From contig NMRA01000061.1 of the NCBI GenBank assembly GCA_002633005.1, positions 387,088 through 451,087 of the forward strand: DNA of 64,000 nucleotides, given 5' to 3'. The translations under genes were made by a program, and so were the position numbers. Shown piece after piece: positions 24,631 through 37,028 of the stretch (position 1 is its first letter; the number at the start of each line of letters is the position of its first letter). Source of the DNA: Phoronis australis (taxonomy: Eukaryota > Phoronida > Phoronidae). Below the pieces are notes generated by a model. The model saw nothing but the letters and a program-made list of their open reading frames with translations. It was not told the origin of the DNA and ran no database searches.

Positions 24631-27600
24631 ATGTTCAGACTGAATCCAGAGAATTATGGGGTTCCGGAATCACAACCGGCGAGTTCAACGAAGGAATTTC
24701 ACATTCCAAAGGCAATTATGCATTACACAGCTAACTTACGTAAGTAATTTTTTACTACAGGTTTCGTATACTATTGTATTCAGTGAGAAAAAGAACCTGT
24801 TTCTACATTAGGCGTCAGCTAGGACGTCACCCTTGGCTTATATTTTGACGTTCTCTAGCTTATGTTAACGAGATTTATTCAATATTTACACGATGTTCTA
24901 CTTAGCCATTCAGACCGCGGACGTCAAGGAAATTGCAGCGTTCGAAAAATATGATCGCGTGAAATCGAATAGCAAAATTGTTGCTGCCTTTTTCGTTAAC
25001 TCAACATGTTCGTTTTATGTTAAAGGTATTTGAACATTGTCTATCAATACGAAATCAATAATAAAAAACAATTCTTTGAATCGGATTAAGGTGACACATT
25101 GGGCGGGAGGGGGGGAAAGCCGATTAGAACATGTCCGTCCATTCGATCACACTGTGTTTATGTTCTCTTACTTTTACTCTAATGTATTCAATGACCGAGG
25201 AGTTAGGATTCGTTGCAAAACGATTTATCACTTGTCTTGAATGATAAAGTCAGAAACAAGTTATTAAAGTAATACAACAGCTATTCAACACACTGAATTT
25301 TTGCAATAATACGGTGTGACGGTAAATACGTTTCCTTGAAGTTGGTAAATGTTTCCTCGCCACTTTTATGCATGACATAACTCAGTTATGCACAAAAAAC
25401 CGCACACTAGCTTATGGAGAACGTTGACCGCCGCGCGGTTCCGGCACGTTGCAGTTTTTACGCGTGCGACCTGTTTAGATTTTCAGATGTGGAGAACACT
25501 GTAACTGGTTTTTTCATTGTGACGAGGTTCCCTTTGAAATAAGTCAAAATTTGTTAGTGTGATCTTTGCAGTGACATAAATGCATCAAATTTGTTAGTGT
25601 GATCTTTGCAGTGACATAAATGCATCAAATTTGTTAGTGTGATCTTTGCAGTGACATAAATGCATCAAATTTGTTAGTGTGATCTTTGCAGTGACATAAG
25701 TGCAGCAAATTTGTGACCACTTAAAATATACGATACCTAGAATATAAGTAACAAACACAACAAATACCTTGCCCTGGCCCCAATTATATTGACTACGGTG
25801 TTTTCTCTAGTAGTTCTTACACTCTATTAGTTCGCACACGGCCCTTGAAACATGGCGTAATACAGGTCACCCAATAAACTGCAATGAAAATGCCACAGTG
25901 CGGTCTAAAGTAAAATTGTTAATCATTTATGAACGACACCCATATACCTGAACTGTTTTTATAACGGAGTACCATCGGGATCTTTTTCTTACTGAGAAAA
26001 TTATTTACCAGTGTGCAGCAGGAAATAAGTACCGTGACAACGGGAAGTAAGTTACCCGGGAATTGTAATTGTCAGGTAGAAGTTCCCTGAAGTCATCCTT
26101 TATTTCTTTTGGAAAACTAGCGTAATTTAAATAAACATGTTTCATTTCTAATAAATGGTTAAATTAAGCTTTTGAAATTTAGAGTTCACTCCTTTTAGTT
26201 AATACGGCAGTAGTTTTCTTGCATTTTGGTGTCGCTTGAGTGGTTTATAGTAAACAAAAGTATTAAAAAACAATTCCTCAAATCTGAAGTTGTAACGCCG
26301 TGAACAAGCCACAATAAATGATACTGGCAAGTACAGACTTATTCTAATAAACATTCTTTCAATATCATCGAATGAAGGTTAAAGTTACGCATGTAGAGGT
26401 TGGAAAGTTATTTATAAGGGAAACGTATTTGCTGTTACGTCGGAAATAGGCGTGTGCGTCTATACGTGAAACACGCATGTTAAATCGACGAGCCAGTTTT
26501 CATGTGAGTCACAACTGATAATAAAAACACTTAAAAAGACAGTACCTAAAGAGCTTGAATCGATCGGTTTACGACCGAATATCTCCTTTTTAGATTATCT
26601 TGAAGTTGTTAGCTTGGACCAGAGTTATGAGTCGATAGCAATTTCTCGCTTATGTGGTTTAATTACCTATCTACATTTTTGACTGTTTTTGCCAGATATT
26701 TGCTAAAATCAAGTGCGGTAGCTTTACCAGTTAAACACGTTTAAAATACTTTATCATTTTATGGATTGAATCCAAGTCCGCTTAGAGAGCATTAGACTGC
26801 TATCGGGGATTCCAGATTCGATTTAACACTTAAGAGTACATACGGAACAGTTTTCAGCATAAATTTCTCTTTTTGAAGGACGCATTGTATTTTTTATAAA
26901 CGAATCTGTCTAAAATGCGGAGTTGCAGCAAGCTACAAAGTTTTTCTTAGTATGTGACAAAGGGCGCGAGAAAAAACATGCGTGGTACACCGTTTCAAAA
27001 TTGTTTGTATACTGCAATGAGGAAAGAAATTTGTTCCTGAATAAAGAATCGTTGACGAATGAGAATAGAAATACTGCTTGTGAGAGGTTCATTAACATGG
27101 GTTACTTGATGATCACGCCTCTAGTGGTCTGTGAGTAAGAACACTGGCTATTCGATAATTCTTCACCGACATTTGTATTTAGCATACAATAAGAAAAATT
27201 TTAGGCTGTGAAATTTCTCGACAAAATTAACACTAAAAATTTAGTCCATTATTAATTTACTGCGTAGATGTCATAAAGCAACATTTCGTACTATTTGCGG
27301 CAACGTAACCAGCCTTTGAGAAGTTATTTCTGCGCGAAAGCAGTGAACTACCGTACCTTATCGCACGTGCTTTAGTATATTTAGACTTACCTTACGCAAA
27401 CTATATGATTCTATAACCTCAAAAGATGTGTTCGTGTTATTTATCTGATTCATATTGTTTCAGCTCGTCCGACGGACCCGACTTACAGTCACAACCGTGT
27501 CTCGTTTACGCCGTATCAACTGGACCTCCTACTCGCCATATTCTCTGAATTTCGATACCCAAACAGGGCGCAAAAAGATATCATTGCCAAGCTTGTTGGG

Positions 27601-30600
27601 ATAACCAGAGAACAAGTTAAGGTGCGTGTATTCTTAAATGTGGTGGCTAAATAAAAGTACTTTCGACGCCTTAGAGTCATAATAAAACTGCTTTGTGTTT
27701 GTTTCATCTGTCTAAATTGTGCGAATATTGGCGTGGACAATTTTTGTAGTTCGTATGTCTGCTACACATCATAATAAAACCCAAAGCATCAAGTTAAGCG
27801 CTCTTCTAGATTGAGGACATTAGACAGTCGAAGTCACACGAATGTCAACTCTACAATTAGTATCGCTTTTTAACCGACCCGCATCTACATCACGAATACC
27901 TGGGTAGAGTTAGGTAACACTTTGCGAGATTACGTGGGCTATTGCAGTGAATTTTAAATGAGGACATGTGATTTTGGCTAGATTTTACTAAAGAGCGCTG
28001 TCCTAGTGTTACTGAACTCTACCCTGATTCTACGAACTGCGTGCAAAACTTAGGCCTGTCGTATTTTATACGAAAAAGCACAGGGGTTCTCTCTCAAAAA
28101 CTCTATTCAGCAGCTGATGAAAGTTTCGTTTTGAAGTTTTGGAACGTGTCTCGCAGTTTGCATGACTCTGTGTTGCGTTGTGTTGAATTTAAGCGTTTGG
28201 CAATACGTAATTACAGGTTTGGTACCAAAATCGCCGACGAAAAGAGCTTAACCGAAAAACAGTGTCGACCTCATCCGGGACATCTGGCTGTGAAGTGACG
28301 AAAACGAAATATGTCCCTGACGACGCTTTATCCGCCATCCTTGCCGAACTTCATGCTCACAGGTACTGAAAATAGAATCTATCCCGTCTTCGATAAATTT
28401 CGCTGTCAAAGCACCATCGCCTCCCACTGGAAAGTTGTTCTTAGCTAATGTATCGTACTAAGAAATTGGAATTGTATCTTGGATTTGGGATTTGGTGTAC
28501 ACCCAATTCAATAAGCGGGAATTTACGGCTCTCCTCAAGCCAGAAGTCGACAGCTGTGACACGTGTTGGCTCTTGCTTGACAGTTTTGTCAAGCAAAGGT
28601 TTTGGAGAAAGCGTGCAACGTGTTACAAAAATACCTGGGGCCCGCAGTTCCGGTCATACCAAGACTATCGTCAGCACATTATTAGAAGCTCCTTCACAAC
28701 GTTTACCAAGCGAAATGAAATTAAAATTTACGGCCACCATAGCCAAGGCCAGGCGTTTTATAAAACGGGCACCTGGACTCAAAAGATCCACCTTTTGTCA
28801 TGTTCAATCCACCTTCACTAAAACTTGTAGTCCTTGATTAAATAAATAGGCCATATGAAAATCCGCAACAAGCAATCCAACGTTTGGATTTGCAACCCTA
28901 AGGCCACGGTGTTTCTAGCTGTAGCTCCGTGTCTGTAAATTTGTGGCTTTCAGTTGAACTGGAAACATCGATTTCGTAGCAGGATACTAGGCGAAACAAC
29001 TTGCTCCGCCGGGCTGATATAGTAATCCATCCAGCTTATATTAGCGTTAGAGACTGGTGAACAACTCTGACATCTCCTCCTTCATTGGGCAATCAAGGAT
29101 GAGGTCAAGTTGTGAATGGAAATCAGCAACCATACTGGCTTAGGTTTTGTCATAACGCAAATGTTGAACGCGGGTTGTGATCACCGTGCTTACTTCTGTG
29201 AATGTCACTCCAGCAGCCCACGTGGTTTACAGTACAATTGTGCATATGGTTTCATGTCTCATGAAGGTTAGTCCAAGATGGAACAGCGTGCAATTGAAAT
29301 CATTAAGGAGCAATTAAGTAGTTGCAGGGGCGGATCCAGGATTTTGAGTTGGGGGGCCAGGACACAGGAATAACCAGAATTTCGGCAGACGCGAGCGCCC
29401 AGCCTCAAATGTAGGGATGCAGGGGTCTCGAATCTTTGGGTTTGCGGACCTTTTCACTAAAGGTAAACGGAGTTTGTTCAGGGCCTATGCATTGTTTATT
29501 CACCTCCGAACCCCCCTCGTTGCGCGTATGCGCTACTCAGCCATTTGCACCCGAACTGCCAAATGGTATCTGGTAGAATTTTAAGGGGGAGACATGGCCC
29601 CCTTGCCCCCCCCCCCTAAATCTGCCACTGAGTTGTCCCAGAAAAGCTCACAGAATGCGAGAGAAATAAGCGACAATTTGAAACACCATGCAGATTAGAC
29701 AGTAGCTTAGTATGGTGAAAAGTTTGTTCGAATGGTCTCGTTTCTGAATTCTTCACCAAATTCTAGTGCTAACAGAGGTTGGGTGGGAGATTAGTGGTCA
29801 CACAGGAGCTAAAATAGATGATTTGATAGTGTCGAATAGTTATTACTATCCGCAGAATAAAAAACCTCTTTTTACAATCGAAAAACTCGTTTCAGTTCAC
29901 AATGAATTGACGGACAATTGGTGAGTAATGCACCCTTTGGTGCCCGTCCGTTGGTTACCAAGAATGATCAACAAAATTTTATAGACATTTCATGTTCATT
30001 ACGAGTATGCAATTTTGTTGTTTCAGTGGTACTGCTAAAGATACCAGCGGCCACTCAAAACGAAAACGAAGCACAAGCGAAAGTCGTTTGCCGCCGAAGA
30101 AAAGAAAACTGGGCCCCGCGTTACCGGCAATGTACCAAGACCTAAAGTTTGATTTGCGCCCTGGCTTCATACCTCCAAACAAAGTCATGCCCGGAGCAGA
30201 ACTTTTGGCGCACCAACTGTCGCAAGCCAGGAAAGCGTCGCAGCGAGTTTCCACATTGCGAACAACCATACCTGACGATTGCTTGTATCCGCCAAACCGC
30301 GTCGCTCCATACGAGTACACTTCGGACTATCTGCGTTATTTGTTCGCCTACTATTACCCCCATTACAGCCCTCCGTTCTCGCCGTTTGGGGGACTCACTC
30401 ACGTAAGTCCACTTTACTGTACCACAGTGACAAGCACTGCCCCGCAAATGAATTGGTTTGATCCTATGTTGACGCCGGCACAACCATCCGTCCCCATCGT
30501 TCCGAATTTCCGGGCACCATATGCAAGGTCTTTCAATGCAAGCACCCACGGGAATTCTGGTATATTTGAGAATCGCGGCCCACAACATTCCAAAAACGTC

Positions 30601-30858
30601 GTCGTAAAGGAACATCAACCTGCCGTCCGTCCATCTCCAGCCGAGCCGCTGCGAATTCGTTGCGAAGAAAACTATGACATTCCCGCGCTTTCACCTATTT
30701 CACCCGTCGATGACGCCATTGCTGATATCTACAATGCTAACTCTTCTGTTGGTGTCGCTAGCAATGGCCCACCAACGGTACCGTATTCAAGTTTCACTTG
30801 GGACCAAACCCTCCCCACGTTTGGCACCACGCAACATTCTACGCCCATAGTTGCGTAA
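24631..30858 (+). CDS. Divergent homeodomain transcription factor
   Basis: Coding exons 24631-24739, 27464-27621, 28217-28362 and 30027-30858 join in frame to 414 residues. All introns are GT/AG with phases 1, 0 and 2. The homeodomain spans about residues 44-103. It keeps Arg5, Phe8, Leu16, Phe20, Trp48, Gln50, Asn51 and Arg53, with WYQNRR as the recognition-helix core (Tyr instead of Phe at 49). An intron splits it between homeodomain positions 46 and 47, a site typical of PRD-class genes, and Gln50 fits paired-like members. I cannot assign a named family. A basic stretch at about 149-165 (KRKR ... KKRK) is a likely bipartite nuclear signal. The rest is Pro/Tyr-rich (YLRYLFAYYYPHYSPP near 239-254) with no known domain. 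The expected role is sequence-specific DNA binding in the nucleus. The start at 24631 follows a good acceptor; an upstream in-frame ATG at 24538 is possible. Confidence 0.88.
25547..25714. repeat. 40-bp tandem array, four units plus a partial
   Basis: Units begin at 25547, 25587, 25627 and 25667 with AAATTTGTTAGTGTGATCTT, followed by an 8-base partial. The first three are identical and the fourth differs at two positions. The array lies in the first coding intron of the homeobox gene. It is a recent minisatellite; there are no spacers, so it is not a CRISPR-like array. Confidence 0.95.
27899..28026. mobile_element. TAGAGTTCAG-family element, copy 4
   Basis: Left CCTGGGTAGAGTTAGGTAAC pairs, inverted, with right GTTACTGAACTCTACCC. 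The core has GCGAGATTACGTGGG and TTTTGGCTAGATTTTA. It lies in the homeobox intron that splits the homeodomain, about 190 bp before the WYQNRR exon. Confidence 0.7.
29325..29630. mobile_element. Small element with CAGGGGCGGATCCAG-type ends
   Basis: The left terminus CAGGGGCGGATCCAGGA is matched, inverted, by the right terminus CCTAAATCTGCCACTG. AGTTG occurs directly on both outer sides (29320-29324 and 29631-29635), consistent with a short target-site duplication. It has G-runs and C-runs inside and no coding capacity. Ends of this kind are common in non-autonomous DNA elements of animals. It lies in the third coding intron of the homeobox gene. Confidence 0.6.
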
Positions 30859-30897
30859 AGTGTGCGTGCATATATCATACAGCTGACCATTAATGTT

Positions 30898-31318
30898 GCT
30901 ATGTCTCATTAAACTGTGACTATGCAAATGAGGTACTAGTTTACAAACAACCCGGGTGTGCCGGAAACCATCCGAGAACTAGTTACCTTTACAATCTTGC
31001 GAAAGTCTCGTTTTGCGAGACTATTTTTATGTAAATGAGTGTGATAATATGTCAGTGTTACCCTATTGAAACAAGGCTCAGTTTTTATCATTTGTTCATT
31101 TCAGTATCAAATAACGATTGACTTATATTTGGAATTAATAGGGTTTTCTCTACGTTCACACTTGTTTTTCAATGTATCAGTGGCGGTGTTTCTTTAAAAC
31201 CGCAATTTATTTACAAATTGTTTCTTTTCCTGATTATACTTGTACACCCAGTTTTCCAGGAAGTCACATGGTGGCGTTTGCTGTAATTTAAATAATCACG
31301 GTTTTAATGAGACATAGC
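30898..31318. mobile_element. 421-bp element with inverted ends, after the homeobox stop
   Basis: The left end GCTATGTCTCATTAAA is matched exactly, inverted, by TTTAATGAGACATAGC at the right end, and imperfect pairing continues inward (ACTGTGA/TCACGGT). It starts 39 bp past the homeobox stop codon, so it probably supplies most of the 3' UTR. There is no protein. The target duplication is not clear. Confidence 0.5.
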
Positions 31319-32236
31319 ATCTTTAATTATTTTGTTTTTTGTGCAAACTATGCTCTCAACTTCACCATAATGTTCTTGCAACAGGTTGTTCTTGACCTTT
31401 GCTAGATTCTAGGCTGATGACAGGGTAGTGCTACACCAAAAGTGCGCTAGCAATCATACATTGATGATTGTCAGCAGACCACAGGTACAAACTTTTTGTA
31501 GTGAGCAGCAGTGATAAAGCGTCACCTAACGGTAGACCGACCTAAGCACCTTATACTGTGTGCGACATGGTTCCGAAAATAAACACACTACGTATACACT
31601 GCATTTATTTAGTGTTTCTTACATACTACTTTGGGCCTTTGGCCATATGAATATATTTTAATAAATCAACTATTATCTTACATACAGTTTTAGATTTTGG
31701 TGTGTTTCATTTACTCATATTGTTGTCAACATGTTCTAAACATTGTGAAACCATTGCCATTTTGGAAATAAACGTATCAGTAGTTATAACATTTAAAAAG
31801 AATTGTTTCACTGTAACCCGCACCAGTCCTCCAAGTATTCACTTCTTAAGTAGGTGATGAACCAGTTTCGTTTATTTATTAAATGGTGACAGCGGATAAC
31901 GTTTCTTGCTGTGAGGAAAGAAGTTTTACTTTTGCTTGAGCACTCGTATGAATATTACAGCAAAGATGAAGTCGAACTTCAACCACTTTTGTATTTGTAA
32001 ACTCCCTTTAACTTGAGTTACGCTAAGTATAAAAACATATTATGAATTTAAGAATACAGTAATTCTTCATCTACTCAACACACAATGTGGCGCACGAGTG
32101 AAATTTTACTTTGTCAAGAAATATAGAGAGCAAAAACACTTCAGTCTGTTGCTAGACTAGTTGAGCTGTGTACATGTAGGTGGCGCAAAACAACAGTTAA
32201 TAAACACGACGAATGTTTTCAGTCATCCAGTTGAGT

Positions 32237-32990
32237 AATAAGGTAGAGAACCATCCCCAACACGGAGGAAGACATTGATGTTGAATTGGATTACAACAGA
32301 ACAGTATTAAAGTGGTGTGGCTATCCTGAGTGGTCATTCCACAAGGCAAACCATTGCGGAGTCAGGCCTCAGAACACACAGCCTGACAACAGGGGAAACA
32401 TCAGGATAACTTACCTTTTGTGCCAGGGATCTCAGACCAGGTTAAATCTCATATGAGGGGCCACGATATTTCTGTTGCGTTCAAACCTATTAACACCACA
32501 AGGAGTCAGATGATAAATGTGAAAGACAAGACCACGAAAGAGAAAACATCAAATGTGGTGTATGGCATTTCATGCTCGGAACCAGGGTGTGGGAAAGCAT
32601 ACATTGGGGAAACCAAACAAGCCCTGAAAAGTCGTATCAACCAACATCGTAGGCCCAGTTATGGGGACTGCTATGATTTTGCAGTTTTTAGTCATATGGC
32701 TTCCACAGACCACTCTTTCGCCATGGAAGATGTCAAGGTCCTAGATATAGAGGAAAATTGGTTTAGGAGAGGGGTCAAAGAAGCTATTCACGAGAGAATT
32801 GAGAATCCTAGCCTCAACAGACAGGGGGGTGGGGTGTGAGGAATCTCTTGCCTAGGACGTGGGATAGGGCGCTGAAGAGGATCCCCGTGAAAACTGTGCG
32901 ACAGATCACATGAAGAGTCACGTGACAACTCAGTACGTGGTCTGATGAAGTCCTCGAGAGGAGGACGGCCGTTGCCATCTCTATGTAACC
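32237..32990 (+). pseudogene. Penelope-like element 3' fragment, GIY-YIG domain
   Basis: A 5'-truncated retroelement remnant encoding the end of a Penelope-type polyprotein. It shows GYPEWSFHKAN, a linker, then the endonuclease motif VVYGISCSEPGCGKAYIGET with KSRINQH, AVFSHMASTDHSF, VKVLDIEENWFRRGVKEAIH and NPSLNRQGGG. After the stop comes the TCTGATGAAGTCC...GAGAGGAGGACG tail typical of Penelope 3' ends. A one-base loss near 32412 (relative to the other copy) shifts the frame between the linker and the GIY-YIG part. The reverse transcriptase is absent, so the fragment cannot move by itself. Confidence 0.8.
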
Positions 32991-33397
32991 GTTAAAAAAA
33001 ACAATGCAGGTGGTCTGATGTCATTTGCGGTGCCGATCAGACATGCGCAGTCCTCATGGTTGGGCCCATTGTAACCGTAAGTCCAGTAATAGATTTATTA
33101 ATTTTTCAACAGTTAATAATTGTTCCATTATTTACAGAAAGATAACGAGCCTTTGAAAACGTGGTAATTGACTTTTTGTAAAATAGATTGAAATTTATCT
33201 CACTCGCAAGGTGGTTTAATGCAGAACAGTTCCCATATGTTTTAATAATTACTGTGCGCACATCATGCCAAAACTTCTCACAGTTCTGCGGTAGGATAAT
33301 CAAACCATTCACGTGAAAATGTCCATTAATTGTATCAAAATGTCTGTGACTAAAAGAAACTGCGTTTCGTCACTGTCAACTCTACCCGGCTTGCATA

Positions 33398-33533
33398 CCA
33401 GTGTAGAGTTCAGTAACGCCAGGACCTTCACTAGGACCTCGCTAAAATCTAGCCAAAATCACGTGTTCCACGACAAAATTTCACGTAATCTCGCGAAGTC
33501 TTGGGAGGTCCTAGCGTTCCTGAACTCTAACCA
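33398..33533. mobile_element. TAGAGTTCAG-family element, copy 5
   Basis: Left GTAGAGTTCAGTAACGCCAG and right CTAGCGTTCCTGAACTCTAA are inverted partners. AGGACCT and AGGTCCT follow inward, and the core has the family CACGTAATCTCGCGA. The same insertion appears at 38848-38984 in the other copy of the block. Confidence 0.75.
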
Positions 33534-34330
33534 GAATCAGCCTCGTCCCCACGCCTCAAGAGGACGCTGATCGGTTTAGCCACATTTGAGGCTTGGTTTT
33601 GGGAAATACCATCTGCGCAATGATTGGCCGCTTCTGCTGTACCCTGAATTAGAAACTGGGCGAAGCGAAGGACGCTTTCGTGATATCTAAAGAGTGTTAC
33701 GTCGAATGTTACCTAGTGGTGTAGTGATAACAGTCGGAGGGAGCGGGGGAGTCAAACGTAATTTCAAGACAATCGACCACACCGATGCATCGTGAACCCA
33801 AATCTGCCTAAGTACCTCCTTGAAGAACAAACAGATTGATAAAGCTTGAGTTTTTGAGCGAAATAATACATTCTGCAAACCACAACTTCTGTAGTAATAG
33901 TTTGTGTGTGTAAGAACCTATCCACATCTATAGAACATGTAAAGTAGTTAAAACGAGTCTTAAGTAGATTGATGCCTGTGGTAATTCAGCATACAAAATA
34001 AAATTCACCAATGTTACTAGTTATAAAGAAAACCGTACATATCAATATAGTCTAATACCAACAGAACTGTGTATTTCTCCAAAGCTAGTACTATTGCTAA
34101 TTTTGTCAAATAATTGACGTTCGGATAATGAGAGAGGTCGTATTCCCAATTGATTGTGGGCGGTAAGAAATTGTTCCTTAACAACACATTAAACCCTTCC
34201 CAGTCCTCAGATCATTGTCGAGAAGGACGGATATCTCATATATCTATTCTGGGATGTTCACGCAGCAGTTTAAGTCTGTTCGCAAAATGTTCAACAAAGC
34301 ACCAACGAAAACAAGAGTATGAATAGCATC

Positions 34331-34693
34331 TACCGGGAATTTCTGAAAATAGGTCCATGGGCCAATATTTTCAGTGAAAACTACCTTTCGGCAAAAACGG
34401 CAGATTAAACCGAATATACTCCTGGGCATATTTTTGGAAACGAGAAACAGTGTATTTTCGGAAACTGTTTGACATAAATATGTCTTTTTAATGTATGTAG
34501 TTTTATCTCATCTTTAAGAATTTTATTTGTTCATACTTATTTCACATTCAGCAAACACATTGCTTCAAAACTGCCCTTCCAAACGTGCAAGCAGTTACCA
34601 AATAATACGCCCATGGGCGTGCTTTTGGACAATTTTCCGAAAACACGCCCATGGGCCTACTTTTGCGTGGTCTACTTTCGGAAATTCCCGGTA
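34331..34693. mobile_element. About 360-bp element with ACCGGGAATTTC ends
   Basis: TACCGGGAATTTCTGAAAAT at the left pairs with ACTTTCGGAAATTCCCGGTA at the right. The inside contains several CGCCCATGGGC palindromic motifs and TTTTCGGAAA variants. It abuts the end of the fibrinogen-domain gene (stop at 34716). The same element is at 39782-40140 in the other copy. Confidence 0.65.
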
Positions 34694-34715
34694 AGACGCA
34701 CGTGAATCATGATCG

Positions 34716-35511
34716 TCAGCTTGCAATGGCTTCACGTGGGATTATTTTCATGATAACTTTCTTAAATGAATACGTAGGTGGTTTCAGCGGTTTCCAGCTT
34801 ATTCCATCAAATCTCCCTTCTTCAACAGCGCCTTTCTTGTAATACTTTCCGTTCAAGTTGGCTTTATAACACTTGTAGTACCACCAGCCGGCTGAGAATC
34901 TTTTCGCGCAGCTGCCGTCAAATTCCTTTTCCGCTTTGTCATTGTCTCTGTCATACGTGGAAAATTTCTCCAAATTGTGCTTAGACATTGCATCTCCTGC
35001 GTTGCCTTGATAACCTGTAAGGAAAAAATAAAAACATGCAAACCCATGCGCTTCACTTTTTTCTATCCAAGCCCCATATCTAATGAATATTGAGATCTAG
35101 ACTTGCAAGACATTTCCAAACTGAGATCAAATTTTTTAATAAAAGCTGTACATGCAGTAGGACACAAATCTGAAGAAAAATACACAAAAATGTCGACAAT
35201 CTGCGATCATGTACTTCAAGAACAAACCCATTTAGTTTCCAGTTTGTTACGCGGCACTTGCTTCAAAGATAAATGATTGGAAGTGTTAGTTCAAATTCAA
35301 AGACTTTGATATTCAGTTGCAAGGACTGTAAAAGTGAAACCTTGTAAATGTAGCCTGTATCCGCCTTCTTCATTCTCGATTCTGAATCGTGAATATTCGG
35401 CATAAAAGTTCTCTCTGTTCCACGATGTTAACTCAATGCGAAGACTGTAATCATCCGAGTTGGTGATGTAATGGATATTGTCATTCCCGAGCCAGTGATC
35501 TCCGAGGCTAC
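34716..35511 (-). pseudogene. Left-copy duplicate of the last two fibrinogen-domain exons
   Basis: Exons 35511-35341 and 35014-34716 correspond to 40958-40788 and 40461-40163 of the complete gene and encode the same protein parts (GSLGDHWLGND, then YQGNAGDAM, TYDRDND and WWYYKC). Splice sites and stop are intact. No upstream exons exist on this side because the block ends at the N gap 26 bp further on. If the block is a scaffolding artefact this is simply an allele of the complete gene's 3' end, not a second locus. Confidence 0.85.
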
Positions 35512-35537
35512 CTGTGAATGAATTTAGTTTTTTTTTC

Positions 35538-36521
35538 NNNNNNNNNNNNNNNNNNNNNNNNNNNNNNNNNNNNNNNNNNNNNNNNNNNNNNNNNNNNNNN
35601 NNNNNNNNNNNNNNNNNNNNNNNNNNNNNNNNNNNNNNNNNNNNNNNNNNNNNNNNNNNNNNNNNNNNNNNNNNNNNNNNNNNNNNNNNNNNNNNNNNNN
35701 NNNNNNNNNNNNNNNNNNNNNNNNNNNNNNNNNNNNNNNNNNNNNNNNNNNNNNNNNNNNNNNNNNNNNNNNNNNNNNNNNNNNNNNNNNNNNNNNNNNN
35801 NNNNNNNNNNNNNNNNNNNNNNNNNNNNNNNNNNNNNNNNNNNNNNNNNNNNNNNNNNNNNNNNNNNNNNNNNNNNNNNNNNNNNNNNNNNNNNNNNNNN
35901 NNNNNNNNNNNNNNNNNNNNNNNNNNNNNNNNNNNNNNNNNNNNNNNNNNNNNNNNNNNNNNNNNNNNNNNNNNNNNNNNNNNNNNNNNNNNNNNNNNNN
36001 NNNNNNNNNNNNNNNNNNNNNNNNNNNNNNNNNNNNNNNNNNNNNNNNNNNNNNNNNNNNNNNNNNNNNNNNNNNNNNNNNNNNNNNNNNNNNNNNNNNN
36101 NNNNNNNNNNNNNNNNNNNNNNNNNNNNNNNNNNNNNNNNNNNNNNNNNNNNNNNNNNNNNNNNNNNNNNNNNNNNNNNNNNNNNNNNNNNNNNNNNNNN
36201 NNNNNNNNNNNNNNNNNNNNNNNNNNNNNNNNNNNNNNNNNNNNNNNNNNNNNNNNNNNNNNNNNNNNNNNNNNNNNNNNNNNNNNNNNNNNNNNNNNNN
36301 NNNNNNNNNNNNNNNNNNNNNNNNNNNNNNNNNNNNNNNNNNNNNNNNNNNNNNNNNNNNNNNNNNNNNNNNNNNNNNNNNNNNNNNNNNNNNNNNNNNN
36401 NNNNNNNNNNNNNNNNNNNNNNNNNNNNNNNNNNNNNNNNNNNNNNNNNNNNNNNNNNNNNNNNNNNNNNNNNNNNNNNNNNNNNNNNNNNNNNNNNNNN
36501 NNNNNNNNNNNNNNNNNNNNN
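35538..36521. other. Assembly gap, 984 N
   Basis: The unknown sequence separates the two copies of the duplicated block. The left side stops in a T homopolymer (TTTTTTTTTC); the right side begins inside what should be the last homeobox exon. The size may be an estimate. Reading frames crossing it have no meaning. Confidence 1.
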
Positions 36522-36578
36522 GACCAAACCCTCCCCACGTTTGGCACCACACAACATTCTACGCCCATAGTTGCGTAA
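36522..36578 (+). pseudogene. Duplicate of the last 57 bases of the homeobox gene
   Basis: Codes for DQTLPTFGTTQHSTPIVA and the same stop as 30802-30858, directly after the N gap. No other homeobox exon accompanies it. It is best explained as the truncated start of a second contig. Confidence 0.9.
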
Positions 36579-36617
36579 AGTGTGCGTACATATATCATGC
36601 AGCTGACCATTAGTGAT

Positions 36618-37028
36618 GCTATGTCTCATTAAACTGTGACTATGCAAATGAGGTACTAGTTTACAAACAACCCCAGTGTGCCGGAAACCATCCGAGAACT
36701 AGTTACCATTACAATCTCGCGAAAGTCTCGTTTTGTGAGACTATTTTTATGTAAATGAGTGTGATAATATGTCAGTGTTACCCTATTGAAACAAGGCTCA
36801 GTTTTTATCATTTGTTCATTTCAGTATCAAATAACGATTGCCTAATATTTGGAATTAATAGGGTTTTCTCTACGTTGCACACTTGTTTTTCAATGTATCA
36901 GTGGCGGTGTTTCTTTAAAACCGCAATTTATTTACAAATTGTTTCTTTTCCTGATTATACTTGTACACATAGTTCTCCAGGTGGCGTTTGCTGCAATTTA
37001 AATAATCACGGTTTTAATGAGACATAGC
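36618..37028. mobile_element. Right-block copy of the GCTATGTCTCATTAAA element
   Basis: Same element as 30898-31318, about 10 bp shorter from internal indels. The GCTATGTCTCATTAAA / TTTAATGAGACATAGC ends are intact. Confidence 0.5.

Larger units (their letters stand above)
30802..35537. repeat. Duplicated block, left copy
   Basis: Near-identical, in the same orientation, to 36522-40984. It starts inside the last homeobox exon and ends at the N gap. The offset changes from 5720 at the left to 5447 at the right through small indels plus one 238-bp deletion in the other copy. Substitutions are sparse. Copy ends coincide with gap ends on both sides, so contig overlap is likelier than a true tandem duplication. 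Confidence 0.95.

Noticed and set aside
25547-25714. CRISPR-like array
   Set aside because: The units abut with no unique spacers, and the genome is eukaryotic.
28448-28837. Two overlapping plus-strand frames of 109 and 129 codons in the homeobox intron
   Set aside because: No domain recognised, no splice pairing with the homeobox phases (phase 2 in, phase 2 out is satisfied by direct joining of 28362 to 30027), and the two frames compete.
32420-32839. GIY-YIG homing endonuclease or free-standing nuclease gene
   Set aside because: The flanking linker, NPSLNRQGGG motif and 3' tail are those of Penelope-like elements, and the fragment is frameshifted.
35297-36647. Reading frames of 340-437 codons crossing 35.5-36.5 kb
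   Set aside because: They are open only because the 984 N bases contain no readable stop. The real part is the fibrinogen exon on one side and the homeobox tail on the other.
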